A stretch of DNA of 64,000 nt. It comes from Phosphitispora fastidiosa. GTDB lineage: Bacteria > Bacillota > Thermincolia > Thermincolales > UBA2595. Positions 9,000-18,133 of the stretch are shown piece by piece. The translations under genes and the position numbers were made by a program. Location of the stretch: assembly GCF_019008365.1 (NCBI RefSeq), contig NZ_JAHHUL010000002.1, positions 62,001 to 126,000 of the forward strand, given 5' to 3'. Numbering within the stretch: position 1 is the stretch's first letter; each line of letters starts with the position of its first letter. A model generated the notes under the pieces. It had not been told where the DNA came from and ran no database searches. It saw only the letters and a list, made by a program, of their open reading frames with translations.

Positions 9000-9116
9000 G
9001 AGAGGCAGATATTTTCCGGAACGACGAGTCTGATGTCAGCTTGTCGGCGAGCCGCAAATGCGGGAGCCGGTAACAAGCTGAATTGTTGCCGTCGTGCAGG
9101 AAAATATCTGCCTCTC
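9000..9116. repeat. 117-bp rod-like palindromic repeat (long-hairpin element)
   Basis: The ends are perfect 18-bp inverted repeats (GAGAGGCAGATATTTTCC and its complement). Inside, further arms pair in order: ACGACG/CGTCGT, TCAGCTTGT/ACAAGCTGA, CGGC/GCCG, CCGC/GCGG around an AAAT loop. The outer GAGGCAGAT and the apical CCGCAAA..GCGG are shared with the element at 55122-55239, while the inner stems differ in sequence but pair in both. Either strand would fold into one long hairpin. No reading frame is evident. The rest of the 8729-9153 gap shows nothing recognisable. Confidence 0.8.
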
Positions 9117-9153
9117 TATACGTTATGGTTAAATTTCTAGGCTCCCTATTTAG

Positions 9154-10143
9154 TTATGAAGCTTCCTCCTGAAGGAAATCTTCAAGTTTTCTCCTGCGGC
9201 GACGCACCGGTTTCTTGACCTGCAGCTTTTCACCGGTAACCGTGCCGCAATCACTCAGGTAAACAGTGACACCATGCACCCCGCCCAGGTTAAGCAGTTG
9301 GGCATCACACCATTCCACCCGATACCCGCCATCGATCCTGTTGAAATTGTAAAAGGGGAACCGCGCTCTTTTCAGAAAAACATCCACCAGTTCTGAATCA
9401 CATGACTGCTTGATACACCTGTGATAGGAGGCGGAAACAAACTCCCGGGCAGCCAGAATCTCTTCTTTTCTGGTATCGACACTCACATAAAGGTACTGGC
9501 TCCTGGCCTTATAAATAACGTCCCACTTAAAAGGGCTGATGGCAGAAGGCAGCACATAGACCTCGGCATCTTTAAACCTGGGACCCATTTCCCCTGCAGC
9601 CATTCTCCGGGCCCTGCGCTTTTGAAATACCCGGAGCAGCAGGTAAGAAGCAATCAGTGCAAAGCCTAGCATAAAAAACATCTTTTCATGGCCCGGAAAA
9701 TGGTATGCCAGGTAAACACTGCCAACCATTGAAGTTATCATCACGGGATCACAGAACCAAATCAAGTCAAAACCATACTTTTTGGATGAAAACGGGTAAA
9801 AAAGCGGCAGCCCCCACGGTGTGAATGAGTCCATCACCAAATGACCCGCCAGACCCGCGCCAACCATGATAAAAATGGCTGCAAAACTGTCCAGTGGAGT
9901 AAAAAAGTAAATTCCACCCGAAATCAGCGCCCACAGTACGGCTGCGCCAAGCAGGGAATGAGTTATTTCACGGTGATATTTATAAAATGTCTTTGGTCCC
10001 TTCAGGCCTGCTACAATATCCAGGTCTGGGGCAATATTGGCAATTATCATTGTCACAGTACCGGCAAGACCAAATTTCTGGTTAAGCCCGAGCCCGGCCA
10101 TCATTGTACCCATCAAGCCGTGAGAAATCAAATCCACAAACAA
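9154..10143 (-). CDS. Membrane-bound metal-dependent hydrolase, DUF457 (YdjM/YbcI-like)
   Basis: A 329-residue protein whose N-terminal half matches the DUF457 family: conserved SHGLMGTMMAGLG, NIAPDLDIVAG, KYHREITHSLLGA and GHLVMDSFTPWG, with His/Asp residues that are thought to bind metal, set among five or six membrane segments. The C-terminal part from about residue 185 is soluble and ends in a basic stretch (KKPVRRRRRKLEDF). The substrate is unknown. It starts with TTG after AAAGG. Alone on its strand between the repeat patch and a 105-bp gap. Confidence 0.8.
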   Translation of the reverse strand: MFVDLISHGLMGTMMAGLGLNQKFGLAGTVTMIIANIAPDLDIVAGLKGPKTFYKYHREITHSLLGAAVLWALISGGIYFFTPLDSFAAIFIMVGAGLAGHLVMDSFTPWGLPLFYPFSSKKYGFDLIWFCDPVMITSMVGSVYLAYHFPGHEKMFFMLGFALIASYLLLRVFQKRRARRMAAGEMGPRFKDAEVYVLPSAISPFKWDVIYKARSQYLYVSVDTRKEEILAAREFVSASYHRCIKQSCDSELVDVFLKRARFPFYNFNRIDGGYRVEWCDAQLLNLGGVHGVTVYLSDCGTVTGEKLQVKKPVRRRRRKLEDFLQEEAS

Positions 10144-10248
10144 TCATCCTTTCATTAACCCCTGGGTTTGTCTTCTAGCCATTAGTATAGCTAGAAAATC
10201 CAATTAATAGTATATCATATTAAACCTATTTTAGCACTATGAAAACAA

Positions 10249-11052
10249 TTAAATCTGATAGTAATTTTTGTTTCGTCCCGTAAAAGTAACTACCTTGGTA
10301 TAACCGGCACTCTTTAAGGCTGCAATAGCTGCCCTGAAGTCCATTCCCACCTGCTGCGGCAGATGGGCATCCGAACCCAGGGTAACAGGCACCTTATATT
10401 TGTGGCAAAGCTTCAGAAAGTCGATATGGGGATAAATTTCCCCTGCCGGCACCCTTAGTCCGGCGGTACTTACTTCCACACAAACCCCGGCTGCAGCAAT
10501 TTCCCGGACAGTATCCTCATAAATCCCTATAATATCATTATCGGGCCGGAACCCAAATTTCTTTATCAGGTCGGGATGGGCCATACTGTCAAAAATACCG
10601 CTGGACGCCGCTTTCTTTACAGTTTCAAAATACACCCGGTATAGCTCATACAGGTCCCACTTGTCATATTCCTTCCTGTGCGAAGGATTGTCAAAACCCC
10701 AGCCATTGAGATAGTGTATTGAGCCTAATATATAATCAAAATCGTACCTTTTCAGCACTTCCATGAGCTCTTTTTCCATACCTGGTATAAAATCCGCTTC
10801 AATGCCAAGCTTAATGGGAAAAGGATAATACTTTTCCTGCATTTCCCGGACCCGCCTCACATATGTATCCAGCTCCTCATCCTTCATGGCAATAGAAGAG
10901 TCCCTCTCTCCGGCAGGCAGAAAATACATCGGGATATGGTCGGAAAAGCCTATTTCCTGGAGTCCCTTCTGCTGACCAGCGGCAGCATACTCCTCCATTT
11001 CACCCGAAGCATGGCCGCACATTTTAGTGTGGATGTGATAATCAACCGGCAT
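10249..11052 (-). CDS. PHP-domain phosphatase, histidinol-phosphatase (HisK) type
   Basis: A 267-residue PHP-fold hydrolase: metal-binding motifs DYHIHTKMCGHA at the N-terminus, IGFSDHIP, LGIEADFIPG, LGSIHYL, MAHPDLIKKFG, EVSTAGLR and LGSDAHLPQQVG are all present in order, as in the HisJ/HisK family that dephosphorylates L-histidinol phosphate. No other his genes are nearby, so the substrate is only inferred. The frame is open to 11094; ATG 11052 is chosen because GGGAGG lies just upstream, overlapping the stop of the VWA gene, and the motif begins immediately. Confidence 0.85.
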   Translation of the reverse strand: MPVDYHIHTKMCGHASGEMEEYAAAGQQKGLQEIGFSDHIPMYFLPAGERDSSIAMKDEELDTYVRRVREMQEKYYPFPIKLGIEADFIPGMEKELMEVLKRYDFDYILGSIHYLNGWGFDNPSHRKEYDKWDLYELYRVYFETVKKAASSGIFDSMAHPDLIKKFGFRPDNDIIGIYEDTVREIAAAGVCVEVSTAGLRVPAGEIYPHIDFLKLCHKYKVPVTLGSDAHLPQQVGMDFRAAIAALKSAGYTKVVTFTGRNKNYYQI

Positions 11053-11056
11053 CAGA

Positions 11057-12577
11057 TCACCCTCCCTGCATCTGCCCGAATAATTCCCCGGCAACGTCGA
11101 TGCCCTTTAAGTCTTTACTAACCAATAGTTCATCGCAAAAAGTCTCCACAGGCGATTTGGAAACATTCCCATAGTTCACCATTACCGCAACCGTCCTGAA
11201 TCGCCGGGCCCTTTTGGCAGCTGCAAACCCGGCCAGAAACTCCCTGCTAACACTGCATACCCCATCAGTAATAAAAACGATATCCGCCCCGGGGTATTTA
11301 TCCTTTTCCAGGTAACGAAGAGCCTCATGCAAAGGTTTTTCAAAATCAGTCCCTGCCGAGCAAAGAAAATGTTCCCCTATTTCGACAAGCTGTTCCGGGG
11401 TGCAGCGCCCCTTTGGGATATCAAAAACCCTAAGTTCATCATCGGGACCGCCAAACATAATGACAACAAAATCCCTCTTCTGAGAAACCGCAATTTCCAT
11501 CAAAGCAATGGCAATGGCCTTGCTGGTTTCCTCTTTGGGCCCCTGCATAGAACCGGAATTATCCAAGCAGATTATCAGGCTGCCCTTTCCCTGAGGACGT
11601 TTTGCCTTCAGGTCATAAAGACAGAGGGTTTCATCAGCATACTTCTTCTTGAAGAGGTTTTTTTTGAATGGGTCAAAATAGTCCAGCCACTCCTCAGGAA
11701 CAACCACGGAAAGGTCATTGCCATAATCTATGCCCCGCACCTCAGATATGTCCTCCAGTCCGGAACGCCCCGTCCGCTGCTCCCTGACCTCCCGGAGGCG
11801 GCCAACCCTGTCAGCAAGCCTCTTGAGCTTGGGAGAATGATAATACGTCTCTACCAGTTTCAGGTGATTACCCAAATCGCCCCTGGTCCAGACCCCTTTA
11901 TTGTCACCCAGGCCTTCATTTCCCGTCTCAAAGCGGGCCCTCTTTTCGCCCTTTGTGTCACTGTTCCCCGAGATGGCGGTGCGTCTGCTTCCCGAGGTAT
12001 TCCAGAGCATACTGAGCCTCGCTGCCAGGTTCCTGAGCTTTTTTTGGCTTTCTTCAGACTTGACCTGCCACTCCCGGGCAGTGTTCTCATATGCCAGCCT
12101 GATATCTTCCCTGGTGGAATCCGCGGCAATCCGAGCTATCTTGGTAGATACCTCCCTGTTTAGAAGAGCAGCTTCAAGCTCCTCTTCACTGACAAAAATC
12201 TCATTGGCGGTGTCCGCTATCTCCCGGGGCAGGCCCGCAAGGACCAGTTCCGCAAAATACATAGCTGTAATCCCCGAAGCCGGCAGGTTACCCCTGCTAA
12301 ACGACCTGGCATTTTTGAACTCCCGGCTTTTCATAAGCTGTTCCAGTACCAGCCGGTTCAGCCTCGCCCCTGTAGAAACTTCATTGATGGAATGCAGCCT
12401 CGGGGAATCCTGGTAGAGAGCATAAAAGATGTCCTCCACCAAAAAAGGGAACAGGCTGACAGACCGTTCCCCATTAGCCAGCAGTCTTCCCAATTCCCCG
12501 GAATGCCGTCCCAGCCATTCATAAATCTCTTTGGCGGATGTATTAAGAATAACAGCATTTCTTTTTAAAACCATCAT
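11057..12577 (-). CDS. VWA-domain protein, ViaA-like partner of a MoxR ATPase
   Basis: A 506-residue cytoplasmic protein with a helical N-terminal two thirds and a C-terminal von Willebrand A domain starting near residue 325 (GSLIICLDNSGSMQGPKE). The DxSGS part of the metal-ion-dependent adhesion site is intact, with later conserved residues in CSAGTDFEKPL and DIVFITDGV. Order and 5-bp spacing after the MoxR gene match the RavA-ViaA pair of enterobacteria, where the complex acts as a chaperone-like module at membrane respiratory complexes. That role here is inference. Confidence 0.85.
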   Translation of the reverse strand: MMVLKRNAVILNTSAKEIYEWLGRHSGELGRLLANGERSVSLFPFLVEDIFYALYQDSPRLHSINEVSTGARLNRLVLEQLMKSREFKNARSFSRGNLPASGITAMYFAELVLAGLPREIADTANEIFVSEEELEAALLNREVSTKIARIAADSTREDIRLAYENTAREWQVKSEESQKKLRNLAARLSMLWNTSGSRRTAISGNSDTKGEKRARFETGNEGLGDNKGVWTRGDLGNHLKLVETYYHSPKLKRLADRVGRLREVREQRTGRSGLEDISEVRGIDYGNDLSVVVPEEWLDYFDPFKKNLFKKKYADETLCLYDLKAKRPQGKGSLIICLDNSGSMQGPKEETSKAIAIALMEIAVSQKRDFVVIMFGGPDDELRVFDIPKGRCTPEQLVEIGEHFLCSAGTDFEKPLHEALRYLEKDKYPGADIVFITDGVCSVSREFLAGFAAAKRARRFRTVAVMVNYGNVSKSPVETFCDELLVSKDLKGIDVAGELFGQMQGG

Positions 12578-12582
12578 ATCAC

Positions 12583-13710
12583 CTACACCATCTCGGCATC
12601 CATGTCAAGACATTCCCTGATAATCTCCGCATGTATCTCCTCGACCCCGGCGGCGGCATCCCGCAGAACAGAACCAGGGATACCGGCAAGCTCCGTGAGT
12701 TCTCTCAGCCGGTCTGTAATTTCAGCCAGCCGGGTATTCATTTCTCCGCCAAGGATCTGTCTCCGGGCCCGGTCATCCAGCGACCTGAACCGGTCCCTGA
12801 TCTGCCGGGCTTCTGTTAACAATTCTGCAGCCTGGGATTCAACAGTCATTTTCACTGTAAACAAGACCTCGCGGAACACCTTTTTATCCTCAGGCTGAAT
12901 CCAGAATATATCCCCCAGGACCCCGAGGTCGTCCAATTCAACTCCACTGCGCCCATACAACCAGGCATGTGCCTGCAGAACCTTGCGGCTCTCACGGAAC
13001 CGCCTGTCTGAGACGGCCACACCGGCCTCTCTCAGCTTAATCACCAGACTGATGACCTTATTAACAATATCTTCAGAAACCTCAACCTCCCTGACCTCAG
13101 ACTGCCATTGCCTCAATTCACCGAGAGTGTACCGGGTAAATTTCCCGGTATCGGGCAGGGTAAAAAGCCTGCGCAGGTTTTCTATATCCCTGATATAATC
13201 GAGTTCGAAACGGAACAGGAACCTATCATAAAAAGCCTGCAGTTCGTCTCCGGTCTCAGACGGAAGTTGATTGGTAGCCCCTACCATCATTATCAGAGGC
13301 ACTTCGACCACATCTGTCCCGTTATGATAGCGCCTTTCATTAAGAATGGTGAGAATTGTGTTTGCACAACTGCTGTTGGAATTAAAAATTTCATCCAGAA
13401 AAACAAAATGAGAGTCAGCTATTTTGCCGGTCAGCACCCGTTTATATTCATCGTTTTCCAGGCCTTTCAGGGAAACGGAGCCGATAATTTCATCAGGCTT
13501 GGTAAATTTCGTCATCAGATACGAAAAGTGCCTGCCCCCATCAAGCCGCCCGCCAAATTCATTGACAAGCATACTCTTGGCAGTCCCCGGCGGTCCGATA
13601 AACAACACATGCTGTCCGGTCAGCATACCCATGAACAATCCGTCAATCAACCCGGCCCTTTCAAGTACGGTCTGTGATAGCTCGTCCCTTATCTGTGCAA
13701 TCTTGTGCAA
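12583..13710 (-). CDS. MoxR-family AAA+ ATPase (RavA-like)
   Basis: A 375-residue AAA+ ATPase with Walker A GPPGTAKSMLV near residue 38, Walker B FVFLDEIFNSNSS near 97 and sensor I MMVGATNQLPS, followed by the lid domain and a helical C-terminus. RavA of E. coli is longer (about 500 residues) because of a LARA domain that is not clear here. Start is TTG 13710 with AAAGGAG upstream. It forms a two-gene unit with the VWA protein, a standard MoxR arrangement. Confidence 0.88.
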   Translation of the reverse strand: MHKIAQIRDELSQTVLERAGLIDGLFMGMLTGQHVLFIGPPGTAKSMLVNEFGGRLDGGRHFSYLMTKFTKPDEIIGSVSLKGLENDEYKRVLTGKIADSHFVFLDEIFNSNSSCANTILTILNERRYHNGTDVVEVPLIMMVGATNQLPSETGDELQAFYDRFLFRFELDYIRDIENLRRLFTLPDTGKFTRYTLGELRQWQSEVREVEVSEDIVNKVISLVIKLREAGVAVSDRRFRESRKVLQAHAWLYGRSGVELDDLGVLGDIFWIQPEDKKVFREVLFTVKMTVESQAAELLTEARQIRDRFRSLDDRARRQILGGEMNTRLAEITDRLRELTELAGIPGSVLRDAAAGVEEIHAEIIRECLDMDAEMV

Positions 13711-13828
13711 AACGTGCCCGCTCCTTTTTGTAAGTATTACGGGCCGGAGGCAGGGTTTTTGACAAACAACCTAACGCCGCAGCCGGCCTCAAAACCAGGA
13801 TATTGTTTAATTATATCATATTAATTCA

Positions 13829-14407
13829 TTATTCAACACTTTTAATCGTCAGGCTTTCCACCATTTCATCAGCCAGCCTGGCATACTGCTTTTGCTGGGT
13901 TTCCGGGTAAAAAAAGCTGAACCTGCATACCTTTTCCCCGTTCTGAAAAAAGTATTCTGCAGCATTTAAACGCGCCTCTCCGTTACCCCGGCTGTAAGTG
14001 AGCACATAACCCTGTTTACTGCCTTTCATTTCCTGTCTGAAATTCAGCGAATCATAACCCGGAACCATGCTCTTCTGTGATTCCAGGACGTATTCCGGAA
14101 TAGGGCCGGAAAGTTTCATTACCTGTACAAAGCCGTGGGCTTTCTTGTCCGGACTCACGAAAGTAACATTTTCAAGGATTTCGCCACCCGAATAGTCCTT
14201 TTCAGTCCTAAGCACCCAGTCCTGGGGATAATCGAAACTCAACCCCTCAGCCGCAGAGCTGTAAGTCAGCATCCTGGCTGCATTCCCTGCCACATCAGCA
14301 GCCGGGATGTAATAACTGGCTGCCAGGAGCGGGCACATTACCCCCAAAACCATAGCCACTGTCCAAATCAGTTTTCGCTTCCCCAGAATAATCAGCGCTC
14401 TCTTCAC
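13829..14407 (-). CDS. Membrane-anchored PsbP-like protein
   Basis: A 192-residue protein with an N-terminal signal-anchor (about residues 13-30), then an extracytoplasmic domain. The pattern SSAAEGLSFDYPQDWVL, with ENVTFVSPDKKAHGFVQV and a late YPETQQKQYARLADEMVESL, resembles small PsbP-like domains found singly in many Firmicutes. No catalytic residues are evident. It lies downstream of the NfeD-FloA operon on the same strand, 41 bp after another small membrane gene. Confidence 0.6.
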   Translation of the reverse strand: MKRALIILGKRKLIWTVAMVLGVMCPLLAASYYIPAADVAGNAARMLTYSSAAEGLSFDYPQDWVLRTEKDYSGGEILENVTFVSPDKKAHGFVQVMKLSGPIPEYVLESQKSMVPGYDSLNFRQEMKGSKQGYVLTYSRGNGEARLNAAEYFFQNGEKVCRFSFFYPETQQKQYARLADEMVESLTIKSVE

Positions 14408-14448
14408 AAAAAACCACCTCCGGTAATATATATGAGGTGGTGGACAGT

Positions 14449-14808
14449 TTAATTCTGCCTCTTTTTTCTCAGTGCCAGAGGAGGCTGGAGAACCTCACTC
14501 ATAATAATCCCATTGACCACATCCCGATAATCAATAGCCGCCGGTGCTTCATCAGACCGGTCTATTATCTGAGGTATGCCTTCCCGGCGCTGGTCTGCTG
14601 CCCGGGATGTACCGCGTTCTGAATCCTTGTTTGCAGCAACGCTCTTGGGCCGACGGGCCTCCGCTGCATCGGTCTCCTGTCCGTCGGCATCCTGGGTTCC
14701 CGGCAGCTGCCATCCACCGGGGAAATCCTCCATCATCTCCGGCAGCTTTTTCCCCAGAGCCTTGAACAGAAAATATCCGATAAAAATAATTATCCAGAAT
14801 ATATCCAA
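14449..14808 (-). CDS. Small membrane-anchored hypothetical protein
   Basis: A 119-residue protein with one N-terminal membrane helix (DIFWIIIFIGYFLFKALGKKL) and a charged, low-complexity remainder rich in Asp, Glu, Ala and Arg. It is not recognised. Position behind floA suggests a place in the nfeD-floA transcription unit. The frame is open and free of alternatives on the minus strand, but evidence beyond that is thin. Confidence 0.55.
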   Translation of the reverse strand: MDIFWIIIFIGYFLFKALGKKLPEMMEDFPGGWQLPGTQDADGQETDAAEARRPKSVAANKDSERGTSRAADQRREGIPQIIDRSDEAPAAIDYRDVVNGIIMSEVLQPPLALRKKRQN

Positions 14809-14893
14809 TATAAACCCTCCCGGTTCAACTATTGCCGGAACCTTCGCGGTTCAGTTGCAGTAACTCACACTATGTTAAATCACAAAGTAAGTA

Positions 14894-15907
14894 CTACCTA
14901 TCCTTTCGTTTACCGCGATCACCTTCCGAGCTGTCTGCTTTAGGACCAGTTTTGCTTATAGCATCCCTCATCTGGGTATCGGCCAGAATATTTTGCATGT
15001 TATAGTAATCCATTACTCCCATCCTGCCGTTTTTCAATGCCTCGGCCATAGCTTCAGGCACCTGGGCTTCCGCTTCTACAACTTTGGCCCTCATTTCCTG
15101 GACAGAGGCCTTCATTTCCTGCTCTCTGGCAACTGCCATAGCCCGGCGTTCCTCAGCCTTGGCCTGAGCAATCTGTTTATCGGCTTCAGCCTGATCGGTC
15201 TGGAGCTGAGCGCCTATGTTCCGGCCAACATCAACATCGGCAATATCAATGGAAAGTATCTCAAAAGCAGTTCCGGCATCAAGGCCTTTGCCTAACACAG
15301 TCTGTGAAATCATATCCGGGTTTTCCAGCACTGCCTTGTGGTGGTCAGCTGAACCAACTGTGGTGACGACACCTTCACCGACGCGGGCAATAATAGTCTC
15401 CTCCCCGGCGCCGCCTACCAAACGGTCAATGTTGGCCCTCACGGTAACCCTGGCAATAGCCTTGACTTCGATTCCATCCTTGGCCACCGCAGATATCAGC
15501 GGTGTTTCAATAACCTTGGGATTAACACTCATCTGGACAGCTTCCAGGACATTCCTCCCGGCAAGATCAATAGCCGCCGCCCTTTCAAAGGCAAGGGGGA
15601 TATTGGCCCTTTCAGCTGCAATCAGGGCATCAACAACCCTGTCCACATTTCCCCCGGCAAGGTAATGAGCCTCCAGCTGGTTAGCCGTGACCACCAGGCC
15701 TGCCTTGTCCGCCTTAATCAGGGGATTGACAATCCGGGCCGGGGGCACCCTTCTCAGGCGCATCCCTACCAATGTAATTATACCAATTTTGACCCCTGCC
15801 GCCAGTGCGGAAATCCACAGCCCCACAGGAATAAAACTCAGAATAATAGACACAGCGATAAGACCAACAGCTAATAGAAACAAAGGTATCAACGCAGCAA
15901 TATCCAT
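14894..15907 (-). CDS. floA: FloA, flotillin-like membrane-domain protein
   Basis: A 337-residue flotillin-like protein that organises functional membrane microdomains. It has an N-terminal hydrophobic region (residues 5-50), then a conserved SPFH-like domain ([39 protein letters not shown]) and a C-terminal Ala/Glu-rich coiled coil ([20 protein letters not shown]). Full length for the family. It follows an NfeD/ClpP-class protease by 38 bp, the common nfeD-floA pairing. Confidence 0.95.
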   Translation of the reverse strand: MDIAALIPLFLLAVGLIAVSIILSFIPVGLWISALAAGVKIGIITLVGMRLRRVPPARIVNPLIKADKAGLVVTANQLEAHYLAGGNVDRVVDALIAAERANIPLAFERAAAIDLAGRNVLEAVQMSVNPKVIETPLISAVAKDGIEVKAIARVTVRANIDRLVGGAGEETIIARVGEGVVTTVGSADHHKAVLENPDMISQTVLGKGLDAGTAFEILSIDIADVDVGRNIGAQLQTDQAEADKQIAQAKAEERRAMAVAREQEMKASVQEMRAKVVEAEAQVPEAMAEALKNGRMGVMDYYNMQNILADTQMRDAISKTGPKADSSEGDRGKRKDR

Positions 15908-15945
15908 TTTATTACCTCCCTACATTATTTTAAAGCTACATTATT

Positions 15946-17262
15946 CTAAAGCTTCCTTACCACAACCCGGCTGCCTTCAACCAGAATTACCCTGATAGGG
16001 GCTCCCGCCGGGATAAAGCCGCCCTCACTAACCACATCCACCCGGTCACCGGCAAACTCGGCGGTCCCGGCAGGCCTCAGTGGAGTGACAGCCGTTCCCT
16101 CCATGCCCTGGTATTTTCCCATTCCCTTTTTGGGAGTAATATAACCAGTGGCGGTATTCAGCTTTGTCCCCAGGACCAGCCTGTCCCACATTCCGCGGCG
16201 GCCCAGAACTTTAATAAACACATACAGCATAACTATGCTGCCGGCCAGAGCCACAGTGAGAGAAATCACAGCCTGCAGCGGACTCGTTGAAGCCAGAAAA
16301 ACACTCCAGACGACCATTCCCAATCCCAGCAGACCGGCCGCCCCAAACCCCGGAATAACGAAAATCTCCAATAATAAGGCAGTTATCCCTATGGCAAACA
16401 CAAAAACCGCCAGCCACCCTGTAACTCCCGCCATCATATGGCCTGCGAAGTAGACTCCCAGGGAAGCAAGGCCAATAATACCAGGTACTCCGAAGCCAGG
16501 GGCAAATGCTTCTGTAATAAGACCGGCAAAACCAATCAACAGTAAAATGGGACTGATAAAGGGGTTAATAGTCCACCACGCCAGGGTTTCCCCAAATCCT
16601 GGTTTGTATTCAACAGGCCGGTAGGTAACTTCATCCGCTACTTCCAGTTCAGCCACCAGGGCATTGCGGTTCCGGACCACTTTGTCGGCAAGACCCAGTT
16701 CAACCGCTTTATCAGCTGAAAGGGAAAGGATCTCACCTGCCTTTTTGAGATCTTTAATGACAAGTTCCCTGTCTGCCATACCGCGAACTATGACGGTACT
16801 GCGCCCGCGCGCGGAGGCAGCCGATTCCAGATCGGAAATCCATGACCCCAGGATTTTGGGGGTATTGGGAACCGGTTCAGCCGCCCCAATGCTGGACCCC
16901 GGCATCATGTATATCTTTTCCCCGGCGAGGGATATCAATACCCCTGCCGACTTGGCCTGGCCGGTGACAAATGCTGCAGTGGGTATCTTCGCAGAAAATA
17001 TCGCATTCTTGATTGACTGTGCTGCTGTAATTACCCCGCCCGGTGTGTCAATTTCAAGGACAATCTTCCCGGCGCCGCTGTTTTCAGCCCTGGCGATACT
17101 CCGTTCCACAAAACCGGCCAGTCCTGGCTCTATCTGCCCTTTAACGGAAATAAAAACAATGTCATTTCCCGGTGTTTCGGCTGACCCCAGTCCTGTCCGG
17201 AGCAGAAACCCAACAATAATCATCATCAGACAGCACGTAATACGTAAATAGCGGCTTTTCAG
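15946..17262 (-). CDS. NfeD-family membrane serine protease
   Basis: A membrane protein with a signal peptide, an N-terminal ClpP-class protease domain (KIVLEIDTPGGVITAAQSIK and the Ser motif AKSAGVLISLAGEKIYM, followed by the helper motif SSIGAAEPV), four or five membrane helices and a C-terminal soluble NfeD OB-fold. Such long NfeD proteins act with flotillins and may cleave stomatin-type partners. The start is uncertain: the frame is open to ATG 17343, which has a weak ribosome site, while a CTG at 17262 has GGGAGGG six bases upstream and gives a normal signal peptide. I list the CTG start. Confidence 0.88.
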   Translation of the reverse strand: MKSRYLRITCCLMMIIVGFLLRTGLGSAETPGNDIVFISVKGQIEPGLAGFVERSIARAENSGAGKIVLEIDTPGGVITAAQSIKNAIFSAKIPTAAFVTGQAKSAGVLISLAGEKIYMMPGSSIGAAEPVPNTPKILGSWISDLESAASARGRSTVIVRGMADRELVIKDLKKAGEILSLSADKAVELGLADKVVRNRNALVAELEVADEVTYRPVEYKPGFGETLAWWTINPFISPILLLIGFAGLITEAFAPGFGVPGIIGLASLGVYFAGHMMAGVTGWLAVFVFAIGITALLLEIFVIPGFGAAGLLGLGMVVWSVFLASTSPLQAVISLTVALAGSIVMLYVFIKVLGRRGMWDRLVLGTKLNTATGYITPKKGMGKYQGMEGTAVTPLRPAGTAEFAGDRVDVVSEGGFIPAGAPIRVILVEGSRVVVRKL

Positions 17263-17352
17263 AACTATCCCTCCCGTAAACCTCGCTTCATCCTTACACC
17301 TTATTATTCCTCCAGGCATCGTTTTTGAATCCGTAAAAATCATCCTGATGGA

Positions 17353-17392
17353 TAAAAAAAAAGCTCATTCCCAGTTTATAGGAACCTGAGCT
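17353..17392 (-). terminator. Intrinsic terminator before nfeD
   Basis: On the minus strand AGCTCAGGTTCC pairs with GGGAATGAGCT, followed by nine T residues. It ends the DUF2294/small-protein operon just before the nfeD gene. Confidence 0.85.
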
Positions 17393-17440
17393 CTTTCAAT
17401 ATATTTTACCATCTGTTTCCACAACCTGCAACACACTTAC

Positions 17441-17563
17441 CTAAAACAACCCCTTCCCCAGCTTCGAATTCAGCATCAGAACAAAGGCAAATACTATTGC
17501 CGCAGTAAATAGAAATGCTCCCCCTATCCCCATCACAATACCAAATGACATCATCTCAGACAT
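17441..17563 (-). CDS. 40-residue membrane miniprotein coupled to a DUF2294 gene
   Basis: A short gene encoding 40 residues: MSEMMSFGIVMGIGGAFLF at the N-terminus continuing into one long hydrophobic helix and ending NSKLGKGLF. Its ATG overlaps the stop of the upstream gene (ATGTCTGA), and the GGGAGGG of that gene end is eight bases upstream, so it should be translated by coupling. Terminator at 17353 follows. Single-helix proteins of this size usually act as regulators of a membrane partner; none is identified. Not recognised as a family. Confidence 0.6.
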   Translation of the reverse strand: MSEMMSFGIVMGIGGAFLFTAAIVFAFVLMLNSKLGKGLF

Positions 17564-17984
17564 ACATATCCCTCCCCTCATTTTTTTGAATGGCAATTGA
17601 ACCATTAGATTTCATTTTATTTTTCGTCTCAATAACCAGATAGCACTTATCTTCACAAGGAATGAAATTAAAAAATATTTCTTCAACAGGGATTCCCAGC
17701 CATTCCTCTATTGGATCGATTTTTTGGCACAGGGCCTCTAATATAAGACTCCGGTGCTTCTTTATGGCCTTCTCCACTTCATTCAGCCTGATTACTTCTC
17801 TTTCGGCACGATTCAATAAACCATACAGTTCAACCATGATTGTGCTGCCCTCAATAATTACCTTCACCTTATCAGGCCCTTTGCCAAAGTGTGTTTTAAT
17901 ATATCTGCCAAAACTGACCCCGATAAAATCCTTGACATCATTGCGCCTTAATTTATCATAGGAGGTTTTTTCCACTGAAATCAT
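17556..17984 (-). CDS. DUF2294 family protein
   Basis: A cytoplasmic protein of 142 residues. The segment from THFGKGPDKVKVIIEGSTI through LYGLLNRAEREV to IPVEEIFFNFIPCEDKCYLV follows the DUF2294 pattern; biochemical function is unknown. The frame is open to 18014; ATG 17984 is preferred because AAAGGAAG lies upstream and the longer start falls in a structured leader. A 40-codon membrane gene overlaps its stop by 8 bp. Confidence 0.65.
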   Translation of the reverse strand: MISVEKTSYDKLRRNDVKDFIGVSFGRYIKTHFGKGPDKVKVIIEGSTIMVELYGLLNRAEREVIRLNEVEKAIKKHRSLILEALCQKIDPIEEWLGIPVEEIFFNFIPCEDKCYLVIETKNKMKSNGSIAIQKNEGRDMYV

Positions 17985-18014
17985 ACCCTTTCTTCCTTTT
18001 AAAGAAAAAACCAA

Positions 18015-18133
18015 CCCTCTTGACGACTACGAAAACCTCTCCCCTCCGTGAAAAGTTGGCCTCTGCTCGTCAGTAGAGTTGGCTGCCCACGAACATTGCT
18101 TTCGTACGGCATTCCAAGCTCATTTTCAGTTAT
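18015..18133 (-). other. Structured leader upstream of the DUF2294 gene
   Basis: On the minus strand the untranslated region folds into ACGAAA/TTCGT and AGTAGAG/CTCTGCT-type stems flanked by two copies of GCCAAC, with a later GGTTGG followed by six T. It looks like a regulatory leader but matches no class I know. Confidence 0.35.

Noticed and set aside
11327-12163. A 278-codon plus-strand frame
   Set aside because: Antisense to the VWA gene and without recognisable domains.
18015-18133. A c-di-GMP or other known riboswitch before the DUF2294 gene
   Set aside because: No GCAAACC or ACGCAAAGCC core or other consensus segments.
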